Part shown: positions 1-11,810 of the stretch, in pieces
How positions within the stretch are numbered: the stretch's first letter is position 1
Layout of the letters: each line of letters starts with the position of its first letter
From: Chamaelirium japonicum
Taxonomy: Eukaryota; Streptophyta; Magnoliopsida; Liliales; Melanthiaceae
NCBI GenBank assembly: GCA_947650365.1
Contig: CANTAL010000027.1
Span: 682,001-746,000 of the forward strand
Reading direction: 5' to 3'
DNA length: 64,000 bases
The notes under the pieces: model-generated
Told to the model about the DNA's origin: nothing
The model's database searches: none
What the model saw: only the letters and a program-made list of their open reading frames with translations
Position numbers and translations under genes: made by a program

Positions 1-510
1 CCCTTCGTCGCCCGCGTCGCCTAGACCCTGCGGCCCGACGCCGTCGCCTGCCCCGCGCCCGGACTGATCACCCCTCTCCCGTGCTCGCCTCCGTTGCGCC
101 GCAGAGAAGAGAGGAGGGGGCGTCGCGCACCATGAGAACCGGAGCCCTGGCCTGTGCTGACTCCTACACCGGCCATCGCACGCTCCACCTGCTGCTCCTC
201 GTGCCCTCGCCGGACCCCGCACCCGACTCGGCCCGCACCCGCTGCAACCACCCGCGCCGTCCATACGCCGCTGCGACAGACGTCGGCCTACTGCGCAGCA
301 GCCCGCCGGTGATGCTACAGCCCCGGCCAGCTTGCATTATGTTGCAGCCGCGCCCTACCTCGGCCGGGACCCCGTGCTCGCCGCCGCTCCACAGCCGCCG
401 CCTGCGCCTCCCAGGCCCGCGCCGACTGCGTCGCCCGTGCCCACCGCCTGGGCCTTGCCTGCGTCGACCTCCGCGCCGTCACCGTCGCCTGTTGTTGTGC
501 CTTGGCGAAC

Positions 511-723
511 AAAAAAAAAAAAAAACAAACAGAGAAGGAACGAGAGAGAGAGAAAGGAAAGAGAGAGAGAGGGACTCTCTCTCACGTGAATGAAAAGCAC
601 TCTCTCTCACGTGAATGAAACACAGAGAGAGAGGGGCGTCCGCTCTCACATGCGGGTCAAAGCCAAAGCAGAGAATGGAAAGAGAGAGAGAGAAAGGAAA
701 GAGAGAGCGGGGGGGGGGGGGGG
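511..723. repeat. Low-complexity purine tracts with A15 and G15 runs
   Basis: A run of 15 A (511-525) is followed by GAGA-type microsatellite tracts and ends in a run of 15 G (709-723). Inside it a 22-bp word, ACTCTCTCTC followed by ACGTGAATGAAA, occurs twice at 574-595 and 599-620, 25 bp apart. Such tracts are common in retroelement untranslated regions; no function is implied. Homopolymer lengths may be affected by sequencing error. Confidence 0.7.
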
Positions 724-870
724 TACACGGCAATCTCACATGAACCAAAGAGGAAAGAGAGAGAGGACGCTACTCACACCGAAAAGCACGGACCCCACTC
801 GTCACGGACGTTCGGCTCGATATCCTCTCGGTTTGGAAAAAAAGAGAAAAGATCTTTTTTCACCAGAAGG

Positions 871-979
871 CTCTCGGTATGCTCTCGGTACCCTCTCGGT
901 ATGCTCTCGGTATGCACTCGGTATGCTCTCGGTACCCACTCGGTATGCACTCGGTACCCTCTCGGTATCCACTCGGTCG
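871..979. repeat. 11-bp tandem repeat (CTCTCGGTATG type), ten units
   Basis: Ten consecutive 11-bp units follow the pattern C(T/A)CTCGGTA(T/C)(G/C). The first base pair alternates between CTCTCGG and CACTCGG, and the end alternates between TATG and TACC. The final unit is one base shorter. A degenerate partial unit (CCTCTCGGTTT) lies nearby at about 822-832. Because the unit is not a multiple of three, open frames through it read periodic Leu/Ser/Arg/Tyr peptides; these are taken as artefacts. Confidence 0.85.
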
Positions 980-1177
980 AAAAACGCACTGTTTTTTCAG
1001 AAACACCCCCTCGCAAAACCGAGACTTTTTGGCTCGCGCCAAAAAGGGTCTCGGCATCGGCGGAAGAAGGCTCTGCTAATACGAACCGCGGCACCGACAA
1101 CCCTCGCCAACCGCGCCAGGATCCTAAAACGTTTGCACCTTGGAATCCCAGCCGACCCAGGGGGTCCTGACCCGACT

Positions 1178-1186
1178 GGGAGGGGG
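1178..1186 (+). other. Polypurine tract of first LTR element
   Basis: GGGAGGGGG followed by TAAC sits immediately before the LTR start at 1191. It closely matches the arrangement in the second element of this window (GGAGGGGG then TAA, then the LTR). It would prime plus-strand DNA synthesis during reverse transcription, and it fixes the element orientation as plus. Confidence 0.75.
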
Positions 1187-1320
1187 TAACTGTGGGTGCA
1201 AAAATTGTACCGGACCAGATCAGAGCAGCCTGGGCCCGCGCATGCAACGGCCCAAATGGGTAAGCCCGCCTGGGCTCACATAGGCCCACTCTACGAGGCT
1301 CACAGATCAAGCCCTACCCC

Positions 1321-1348
1321 TTATTGGGCCCGAACAACGGCCCAATAA
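1321..1348. promoter_or_regulatory. Perfect 10-bp inverted repeat in LTR U3
   Basis: TTATTGGGCC and GGCCCAATAA are exact reverse complements separated by 8 bases, about 80 bp upstream of the TATA box. Both arms contain the TGGGCC/GGCCCA word, a known plant promoter element (site II type). It could be a dimeric protein-binding site or a hairpin; which is not shown. Confidence 0.55.
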
Positions 1349-1376
1349 GGGCCCAGCAAGGAGGCCCAGAACCAGT

Positions 1377-1435
1377 GCCACGTCATCAGCGCCACGTCAT
1401 CACTGCCATATCGGGCACGTACCTACGCTATAAAA
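1377..1435 (+). promoter_or_regulatory. LTR core promoter: twin ACGT-core boxes and TATA box
   Basis: The 11-mer GCCACGTCATC occurs twice, at 1377-1387 and 1391-1401. This is 14 bp apart, not an integral number of helical turns, and resembles binding sites for plant bZIP factors (CACGTCA core). TATAAAA lies at 1429-1435, so transcription should start about 30 bases downstream near 1465. The arrangement supports plus orientation of the element. Confidence 0.65.
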
Positions 1436-3819
1436 GGACCCCCAAGGCATCCAGGAAGGGGGTTGGTCATTCGATCAGAGGAGAAGAGGATCCAGAGCCA
1501 GAGCCAGAGCCCTCTATTCTCCCCACCTTGTTCTCTTCTAGTTGCTCCGTGCAACCCCCACTGTAAAAAGCTTCTCTCGGCCTGTCGAGAGAACGCTCCC
1601 CAACCCTTTATATTCAAATTATAGTGAAGATCAGGTGGCACCTCTCGTCCGGAGACGTAGGTCGTAAGACCGAACTCCGTCACCAATCCTTGTGTCATCG
1701 CTCTTTATTCTCTCTATCTATTCTCCCATCTCTCTAACTCTACAAACCATCAAATTCAATCAAGGCTGTGGGGTGGGATTCTCGATCAAGGCGGCTCGGA
1801 AATTTCCCCCCACACGATCCATTCTAATTCGTTAGCACGATCCATTCTAATTCATTCGTACGATCCATTCTATTTTATTCGTACGATCCATTCTTACTCA
1901 TTCGTAAGATCCATTCTAATTCATTCGCACGAATGTATCCATTCTAATTCATTCGTATGATCCATTCGAATTCATTTGCACGATCTATTCTAATTCATTC
2001 ATACGATCCATTCTAATTCATTTGTACGATCCATTCTAATTCATTTGCACGATCCATTCTAATTCATTCATATGATCCATTCTAATTAATTCGTACAATC
2101 CATTCTAATTCTTTCGCACGAATGTATCCATTCTAATTCATTCGTACGATCCACCCTAATTCCTTTGTATGATCCATTCTAATTCATTCGAACGAATGTA
2201 TCCATTCTAATTCATTCGTACGATCCATTCGAATTCATTCATACGATCCATTCTAATTCATTCATACGATCCATTCTAATTCATTCGTACGATCCATTCT
2301 AATTCATTCACACAATCTATTCTAATTCATTTGTACGATCCATTCTAATTCATTCGCACGATCCATTCTAATTCATTTGCACGATCCATTCTAATTCATT
2401 CATACAATCCATTCTAATTCTTTTGCACAAATGTTTCCATTCTAATTCAATCGTACGATCCATTCTAATTCCTTCGTACGATCCATTATAATTCCTTTGT
2501 ATGATCCATTCTAATTCCTTCGTACGTTCCATTCTATTTCATTCGTATGATCCATTCTAATTCCTTCGTACGATCCATTCTAATTCATTCCCATGAATGT
2601 ATCCATTCTAATTCATACGTACGATCCATTCTAATTCATTCATACGATCCAATATAATTCATTCATAAGATCCATTCTAATTCATTCGCACGAATGTATC
2701 CATTCTAATTCATTCGTACGATCCATTCTAATTCATTCGCACAATCTATTCTAATTCATTCGTACGATCCATTCTAATTCATTAGCACAATCCATTCTAA
2801 TTCTTTCGTACGATCCATTCTATTTCATTCGTACGATCCATTCTTACTCATTCGTACGATCCATTCTAATTCATTCGCACGAATGTATCCTTTCTAAATC
2901 ATTCGTACGACCCATTCTAATTCATTCGCATGATCCATTCTAATTCATTCATACGATCCATTCTAATTCATTCGTACGATCCATTCTAATTCATTCGCAC
3001 GATCCATTCTAATTCATTCATACGATCCATTCTAATTCATTCATACGATCCATTCTAATTCATTCACATGAATGTATCCATTCGAATTCATTTGTATGAT
3101 CCATTCTAATTCATTCGCACAATCTATTCAAATTCATTCGTACGATCTATTCTAATTCATTAGCATGATCCATTCTAATTCATTCGTATGATCCATTCTA
3201 TTTCTATCGTACGATCCATTCTTACTCATTCGTACGATCCTTTCTAATTTATTCGCAGGAATGTATCCATTCTAATTCATTTGTACGACCCATTCTAATT
3301 CATTCGCACGATCCATTCTAATTCATTCATAAGATCCATTCTAATTCATTCGTACGATCCATTCTAATTCATTCACACAATCTATTCTAATTTATTCGTA
3401 CGATCCATTCTAATTCATTACCACGATCCATTCTAATTCATTCGTACGATCCATTCTATTTCATTCGTACGATCCATTCTTACTCAGTCGTACGATCCAT
3501 TCTAATTCATTCGCACGAATGTATCCATTCTAATTCATTCGTACGATCCATTCTAATTCATTTGCACGATCCATTCTAATTCATTTATACGATCCATTCT
3601 AATTCATTCGTACGATCCATTCTAATTCATTCGCACGATCCATTCTAATTCATTCAGACAATCCATTCTAATTCTTTCGCACGAATGTATCCATTCTAAT
3701 TCATTCGTACAATCCACCCTAATTACTTTGTATGATCCATTCTAATTCATTCACACGAATGTATCCATTCTAATTCAATCGTACGATCCATTCGAATTCA
3801 TTCATACGATCCATTCTAA

Positions 3820-6800
3820 TTCATTCATACGATCCATTCTAATTCATTCGCACGAATGTATCCATTCTAATTCATTCGTACGATCCATTCTAATTCATTC
3901 GCACAATCTATTCTAATTCATTCGTACGATCCATTCTAATTCATTCGCACGATCCATTCGAATTCATTTGTACGATCCATTCTAATTCATTCATACAATC
4001 CATTCTAATTCTTTTGCACGAATGTATCCATTCTAATTTATTCGTACGATCCATTCTAATTCCTTTATACGATCAATTCTAATTCCTTCATATGATCCAT
4101 TCTAATTCCTTCGTTCGATCCATTCTAATTCATTCCCATGAATGTATCCATTCTAATTCATACGTACGATCCATTCTAATTCATTCATACGATCCAATCT
4201 AATTCATTCATATGATCCATTCTAATTCATTCGCACGAATGTATCCATTCTAATTCATTCGCACGAATGTATCCATTCTAATTCATTCTAATTCCTTCGT
4301 ACGATCCATTCGTACGATACATTCTAATTCCTTCACACGAATGTATCCATTCTAATTCATTCGTATGATCCATTCGAATTCATTCGCACAATCTATTCTA
4401 ATTCATTCGTACGATCCATTCTAATTCATTAGCACGATCCATTCTAATTCATTCGTACGAACCATTCTATTTCATTCATACGATCCATACTTACTCATTC
4501 GTACGATCCATTCTAATTCATTCGCATGAATGTATCCTTTCTAATTCATTCGTACGATCCATTCTAATTCATTCGCACGATCCATTCTAATTATTTCATA
4601 CGATCCGTTCTAATTCATTTGTACGATCCATTCTAATTCATTCGCACGATCCATTCTAATTCATTCATATGATCTATTCTAATTCATTCATACAATTCAT
4701 TCTAATTCTTTCGCACGAATGTTTCCATTCTAATTCATTCGTACGATCCACCCTAATTCCTTCGTATGATCCATTCTAATTCATTCGAACGAATGTATCC
4801 ATTCTAATTCATTCGTACGATCCATTCGAATTCATTCATACGATCCATTCTAATTCATTCATACGATCCATTCTAATTCATTCGCACGAATGTATCCATT
4901 CTAATTCATTCGTACGATCCATTCTAATTCATTCGCACAATCTATCCTAATTCATTCGTACGATCCATTCTAATTCATTCGCACGATCCAATCTAATTTA
5001 TTTGCCCGATCCATTCTAATTCATTCATACAATTCATTCTAATTCTTTTGCACAAATGTATCCATTCTAATTCATTCGTACGATCCATCCTAATTCCTTC
5101 GTATGATCCATTATAATTCCATCGTACAATCCATTCTAATTCCTTCATATGATCCATTCTATTTCATTCGTTTGATCCATTCTAATTCCTTCGTACGATC
5201 CATTCTAATTCATTCCCATGAATGTATCCATTCTAATTCATACGTACGATCCATTCTAATTCATTCATACGATCCAATCAAATTCATTCATAAGATCCAT
5301 TCTAATTCATTCGCACAAATGTATCCATTCAAATATATTCGTATAATCCATTCTAATTCATTCGCACAATCTATTCTAATTCATTCGCACGATCCATTCT
5401 AATTCATTCGTACGATCCATTCTAATTCATTCGCACGATCCATTCTAATTCATTCATACGATCCATTCTAATTCATTCATACGATCCATTCTAATTCATT
5501 CACACGAATGTATCCATTCTAATTCATTCGTACGATCCATTCTAATTTATTCGCACAATCTATTCTAATTCATTTGTACGATCCATTCTAATTCATTAGC
5601 ACGATCCATTCTAATTCGTTTGTACGATCCATTCTATTTCAATCGTACGATCCATTCTTATTCATTCGTACGATTTATTCTAATTCATTCGCACGAATGT
5701 ATCTATTCTAATTCAGTCCTACGATCCATTCTAATTCATTCGCACGATCCATTCTAATTTATTCATACGATCCATTCTAATTCATTCGTACGATCCATTC
5801 TAATTCATTCGCACAATCTATTCTAATTTATTCGTATGATCCATTCTAGTTCATTAGCACGATCCGTTATAATTCATTCGTACGATCCATTCTATTTCAT
5901 TCGTACGATCGATTCTTACTCATTCGTACGATCCATTCTAATTCATTCGCACGAATGTATCCATTCTAATTCATTCGTACGATCCATTCTAATTCATTCG
6001 CACGATCCATTCTAATTCATTCATACGATCCATTCTAATTCATTCGTACGATCCATTCAAATACATTTGCACGATCCATTCTAATTCATTCATACGATCC
6101 ATTCTAATTCATTCATACAATCCATTCTAATTCTTTCGCACAAATGTATCCATTCTAATTCATTCGTACGATCCACCCTAATTCCTTCGTATGATCCATT
6201 CTAATTCATTCGCACGAATGTATCCATTCAAATTCATTCATACGATCCATTCGAATTCATTAATACGATCTATTCTAATTCATTCATATGATCCATTCTA
6301 ATTCATTCGCACAAATGTATCCATTCTAATTCATTCGTACGATCCATTCTAATTTATTCGCACAATCAATTCTAATTCATTCGTATGATCCATTCTAATT
6401 CATTCGCACGATCCATTCTAATTCATTTGTACGATCTATTCTAATTCATTCATACAATCCATTCTAATTCTTTTGCACGAATGTATCCATTCTAATTCAT
6501 TTGTACGATTCATTCTAATTCCTTCGTACAATCCATTCTAATTCTTTCGTACGATCCATTCTAATTTCTTCGTACGATCCATTCTAATTCATTCCCATGA
6601 ATGTATCCATTCTAATTCATACGTACGATCCATTCTAATTCATTCATACGATCCAATCTAATTCATTCATACGATCCATTCTAATTCATTCGTATGATCC
6701 ATTATAATTCATTCGCACAATCTATTTTAATTCTTTTGTACGATCCATTCTAATTCATTTGCACGATCCATTCTAATTTATTTGCATGATCCATTCTAAT

Positions 6801-7778
6801 TCATTCATACAATCCATTCTAATTCTTTTGCACGAATGTATCCATTCTAATTCATTCGTACGATCCATTCTAATTCCTTCGTACGATCCATTCTAATTCC
6901 TTCATACGATCCATTCTAATTCCTTCGTACGATCCATTCTATTTTATTCGTATGATCCATTCAAATTTCTTCGTACGATCCATTCTAATTCATTCCCATG
7001 AATGTATCCATTCTAATTCATACGTACGATCCATTCTAATTCATTCATATGATCCAATCTAATTCATTCATACGATCCATTCTAATTCATTCGCACGAAT
7101 GTATCCATTCTAATTCATTCGTATGATCCATTCTAATTCATTCACACAATCTATTCTAATTCATTCGTACGATCCATTCTAATTCATTAGCACGATCCAT
7201 TCTAATTCATTCGTACGATCCATTCTATTTTATTCGTACGATCCATTCTTACTTATTCGTACGATCCATTCTAATTCATTCGCACGAATTTATCCATTCT
7301 AATTCATTCGTACAATCCATTCTAATTCATTCGCACGATCCATTCTAATTAATTCATACGATCCATTCTAATTTCATTTGTACGATCCATTCGAATTCAT
7401 TCATACAATCCATTCTAATTCATTCATACGATCCATTTTAATTCATTCGCACGAATGTATCCATTCTAATTCATTCGTATGATCCATTCTAATTCATTCA
7501 CACAATCTATTCTAATTCATTCGTACGATCCATTCTAATTCATTCGCATGATCCATTCTAATTAATTTGTACGATCCATTCTAATTCATTCATACAATTC
7601 ATTCTAATTCTTTTGCACGAATGTATCCAGTCTAATTCATTCATACGATCCATTCTAATTCCTTCGTACGCTCCATTCTAATTCCTTCGTACGATCCATT
7701 CTAATTCATTCCCATGAATGTATCCATTCTAATTCATACGTACGATCCATTCTAATTTATTCATACGATCCAACCTAA
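3820..7778. repeat. Higher-order satellite block, 3.96-kb copy A
   Basis: From about 3820 the order of monomer variants is repeated almost base for base 3,959 bp downstream. For example, the run around 3901-4140 recurs at 7860-8099, and 5103-5330 recurs at 9062-9289. Copy A lacks 69 bp (three monomers) present in copy B near 11640-11710. End positions are approximate because the junction lies in repeated sequence. Confidence 0.85.
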
Positions 7779-10700
7779 TTCATTCATACGATCCATTCTA
7801 ATTCATTCGCACGAATGTATCCATTCTAATTCATTCGTACGATCCATTCTAATTCATTCGCACAATCTATTCTAATTCATTCGTACGATCCATTCTAATT
7901 CATTCGCACGATCCATTCGAATTCATTTGTACGATCCATTCTAATTCATTCATACAATCCATTCTAATTCTTTTGCACGAATGTATCCATTCTAATTTAT
8001 TCGTACGATCCATTCTAATTCCTTTATACGATCCATTCTAATTCCTTCATATGATCCATTCTAATTCCTTCGTTCGATCCATTCTAATTCATTCCCATGA
8101 ATGTATCCATTCTAATTCATACGTACGATCCATTCTAATTCATTCATACGATCCAATCTAATTCATTCATATGATCCATTCTAATTCATTCGCACAAATG
8201 TATCCATTCTAATTCATTCGCACGAATGTATCCATTCTAATTCATTCTAATTCCTTCGTACGATCCATTCGTACGATACATTCTAATTCCTTCACACGAA
8301 TATATCCATTCTAATTCATTCGTATGATCCATTCGAATTCATTCGCACAATCTATTCTAATTCATTCGTACGATCCATTCTAATTCATTAGCACGATCCA
8401 TTCTAATTCATTCGTACGAACCATTCTATTTCATTCATACGATCCATACTTACTCATTCGTACGATCCATTCTAATTCATTCGCATGAATGTATCCTTTC
8501 TAATTCATTCGTACGATCCATTCTAATTCATTCGCACGATCCATTCTAATTATTTCATACGATCCGTTCTAATTCATTTGTACGATTCATTCTAATTCAT
8601 TCGCACGATCCATTCTAATTCATTCATATGATCTATTCTAATTCATTCATACAATTCATTCTAATTCTTTCGCACGAATGTTTCCATTCTAATTCATTCG
8701 TACGATCCACCCTAATTCCTTCGTATGATCCATTCTAATTCATTCGAACGAATGTATCCATTCTAATTCATTCGTACGATCCATTCGAATTCATTCATAC
8801 GATCCATTCTAATTCATTCATACGATCCATTCTAATTCATTCGCACGAATGTATCCATTCTAATTCATTCGTACGATCCATTCTAATTCATTCGCACAAT
8901 CTATTCTAATTCATTCGTACGATCCATTCTAATTCATTCGCACGATCCAATCTAATTTATTTGCCCGATCCATTCTAATTCATTCATACAATTCATTCTA
9001 ATTCTTTTGCACAAATGTATCCATTCTAATTCATTCGTACGATCCATCCTATTTCCTTCGTATGATCCGTTATAATTCCATCGTACAATCCATTCTAATT
9101 CCTTCATATGATCCATTCTATTTCATTCGTTTGATCCATTCTAATTCCTTCGTACGATCCATTCTAATTCATTCCCATGAATGTATCCATTCTAATTCAT
9201 ACGTACGATCCATTCTAATTCATTCATACGATCCAATCAAATTCATTCATAAGATCCATTCTAATTCATTCGCACAAATGTATCCATTCAAATATATTCG
9301 TATAATCCATTCTAATTCATTCGCACAATCTAATTCTAATTCATTCGCACGATCCATTCTAATTCATTCGTACGATCCATTCTAATTCATTCGCACGATC
9401 CATTCTAATTCATTCATACGATCCATTCTAATTCATTCATACGATCCATTCTAATTCATTCACACGAATGTATCCATTCTAATTCATTCGTACGATCCAT
9501 TCTAATTTATTCGCACAATCTATTCTAATTCATTTGTACGATCCATTCTAATTCATTAGCACGATCCATTCTAATTCATTTGTACGATCCATTCTATTTC
9601 AATCGTACGATCCATTCTTATTCATTCGTACGATTCATTCTAATTCATTCGCACGAATGTATCTATTCTAATTCAGTCCTACGATCCATTCTAATTCATT
9701 CGCACGATCCATTCTAATTTATTCATACGATCCATTCTAATTCATTCGTACGATCCATTCTAATTCATTCGCACAATCTATTCTAATTTATTCGTATGAT
9801 CCATTCTAGTTCATTAGCACGATCCGTTATAATTCATTCGTACGATCCATTCTATTTCATTCGTACGATCCATTCTTACTCATTCGTACGATCCATTCTA
9901 ATTCATTCGCACGAATGTATCCATTCTAATTCATTCGTACGATCCATTCTAATTCATTCGCACGATCCATTCTAATTCATTCATACGATCCATTCTAATT
10001 CATTCGTACGATCCATTCAAATTCATTTGCACGATCCATTCTAATTCATTCATACGATCCATTCTAATTCATTCATACAATCCATTCTAATTCTTTCGCA
10101 CAAATGTATCCATTCTAATTCATTCGTACGATCCACCCTAATTCCTTCGTATGATCCATTCTAATTCATTCGCACGAATGTATCCATTCAAATTCATTCA
10201 TACGATCCATTCGAATTCATTAATACGATCTATTCTAATTCATTCATATGATCCATTCTAATTCATTCGCACAAATGTATCCATTCTAATTCATTCGTAC
10301 GATCCATTCTAATTTATTCGCACAATCAATTCTAATTCATTCGTATGATCCATTCTAATTCATTCGCACGATCCATTCTAATTCATTTGTACGATCTATT
10401 CTAATTCATTCATACAATCCATTCTAATTCTTTTGCACGAATGTATCCATTCTAATTCATTTGTACGATTCATTCTAATTCCTTCGTACAATCCATTCTA
10501 ATTCTTTCGTACGATCCATTCTAATTTCTTCGTACGATCCATTCTAATTCATTCCCATGAATGTATCCATTCTAATTCATACGTACGATCCATTCTAATT
10601 CATTCATACGATCCAATCTAATTCATTCATACGATCCATTCTAATTCATTCGTATGATCCATTATAATTCATTCGCACAATCTATTTTAATTCTTTTGTA

Positions 10701-11810
10701 CGATCCATTCTAATTCATTTGCACGATCCATTCTAATTCATTTGCATGATCCATTCTAATTCATTCATACAATCCATTCTAATTCTTTTGCACGAATGTA
10801 TCCATTCTAATTCATTCGTACGATCCATTCTAATTCCTTCGTACGATCCATTCTAATTCCTTCATACGATCCATTCTAATTCCTTCGTACGATCCATTCT
10901 ATTTTATTCGTATGATCCATTCAAATTCCTTCGTACGATCCATTCTAATTCATTCCCATGAATGTATCCATTCTAATTCATACGTACGATCCATTCTAAT
11001 TCATTCATATGATCCAATCTAATTCATTCATACGATCCATTCTAATTCATTCGCACGAATGTATCCATTCTAATTCATTCGTATGATCCATTCTAATTCA
11101 TTCGCACAATCTATTCTAATTCATTCGTACGATCCATTCTAATTCATTAGCACGATCCATTCTAATTCATTCGTACGATCCATTCTATTTCATTCGTACG
11201 ATCCATTCTTACTTATTCGTACGATCCATTCTAATTCATTCGCACGAATTTATCCATTCTAATTCATTCGTACAATCCATTCTAATTCATTCGCACGATC
11301 CATTCTAATTAATTCATACGATCCATTCTAATTTCATTCGTACGATCCATTCGAATTCATTCATACAATCCATTCTAATTCATTCATACGATCCATTTTA
11401 ATTCATTCGCACGAATGTATCCATTCTAATTCATTCGTATGATCCATTCTAATTCATTCACACAATCTATTCTAATTCATTCGTACGATCCATTCTAATT
11501 CATTCGCATGATCCATTCTAATTAATTTGTACGATCCATTCTAATTCATTCATACAATTCATTCTAATTCTTTTGCACGAATGTATCCTGTCTAATTCAT
11601 TCATACGATCCATTCTAATTCCTTCGTACGATCCATTCTAATTCCTTCATACGATCCATTCTAATTCCTTCGTACGATCCATTCTATTTTATTCGTACGC
11701 TCCATTCTAATTCCTTCGTACGATCCATTCTAATTCATTCCCATGAATGTATCCATTCTAATTCATACGTACGATCCATTCTAATTTATTCATACGATCC
11801 AACCTAATTC
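7779..11810. repeat. Higher-order satellite block, 3.96-kb copy B
   Basis: This is the head-to-tail copy of the preceding block. It differs by scattered single bases, one inserted base near 9330, and three extra monomers near 11640-11710. After about 11830-11890 the monomer order stops matching copy A. The very low divergence points to a recent unequal exchange or replication-based duplication. Confidence 0.85.

Larger units (their letters stand above)
1..1190 (+). mobile_element. 3' internal part of an LTR retrotransposon (left-truncated by window)
   Basis: This stretch lies directly upstream of a polypurine tract and an LTR, so it is read as the 3' internal (untranslated) region of an LTR element whose body lies outside the window. 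Positions 1-510 are very C+G-rich, 511-723 are low-complexity purine tracts, 871-979 is an 11-bp tandem repeat, and 980-1190 is mixed sequence. Open frames exist, the longest 170 codons from 81, but they are rich in Pro, Arg, Ser and Leu from base composition and carry no recognisable retroelement domain. I cannot assign a superfamily. The GC-rich first 500 bases could be a captured host exon or only composition bias; nothing here decides it. Confidence 0.6.
1191..1814 (+). mobile_element. 3' LTR (624 bp) of first LTR retrotransposon
   Basis: The segment starts TGTGGG and ends CCCACA, the short terminal inverted repeat expected of an LTR. It is preceded by a polypurine tract and followed without a gap by the satellite array. 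It carries a TATA box (1429-1435), a promoter-proximal pair of ACGT-core words, several TGGGCC/GGCCCA words and a pyrimidine-rich end (1690-1740). The matching 5' LTR and the upstream copy of the target duplication lie outside the window, so completeness and age cannot be judged. The first satellite bases after it, CGATC, are the predicted target-site duplication. Confidence 0.82.

Noticed and set aside
81..593. 170-codon frame at 81-593 as a gene
   Set aside because: Its Pro/Arg/Leu-rich content comes from C-rich DNA, it runs into A15 and GAGA tracts, and other frames over the same bases are equally open.
847..858. 12-bp palindrome AAAAGATCTTTT as a regulatory hairpin or terminator
   Set aside because: It is short, AT-rich and isolated in low-complexity sequence of a eukaryotic element, so chance is sufficient.
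590..1189. 199-codon frame at 590-1189 and overlapping frames
   Set aside because: It is made of microsatellite and 11-bp repeat translation, with no domain, and it ends at the polypurine tract.
5103..5402. Open frames of 60-107 codons throughout the satellite (for example 5103-5402, 9062-9385, 34352-34618, 53560-53826)
   Set aside because: Three 23-bp monomers equal 69 bp, so frames without a stop codon run on by arithmetic. The peptides are periodic (Ile/His/Ser/Phe/Asn) and their repetition follows the DNA duplications.
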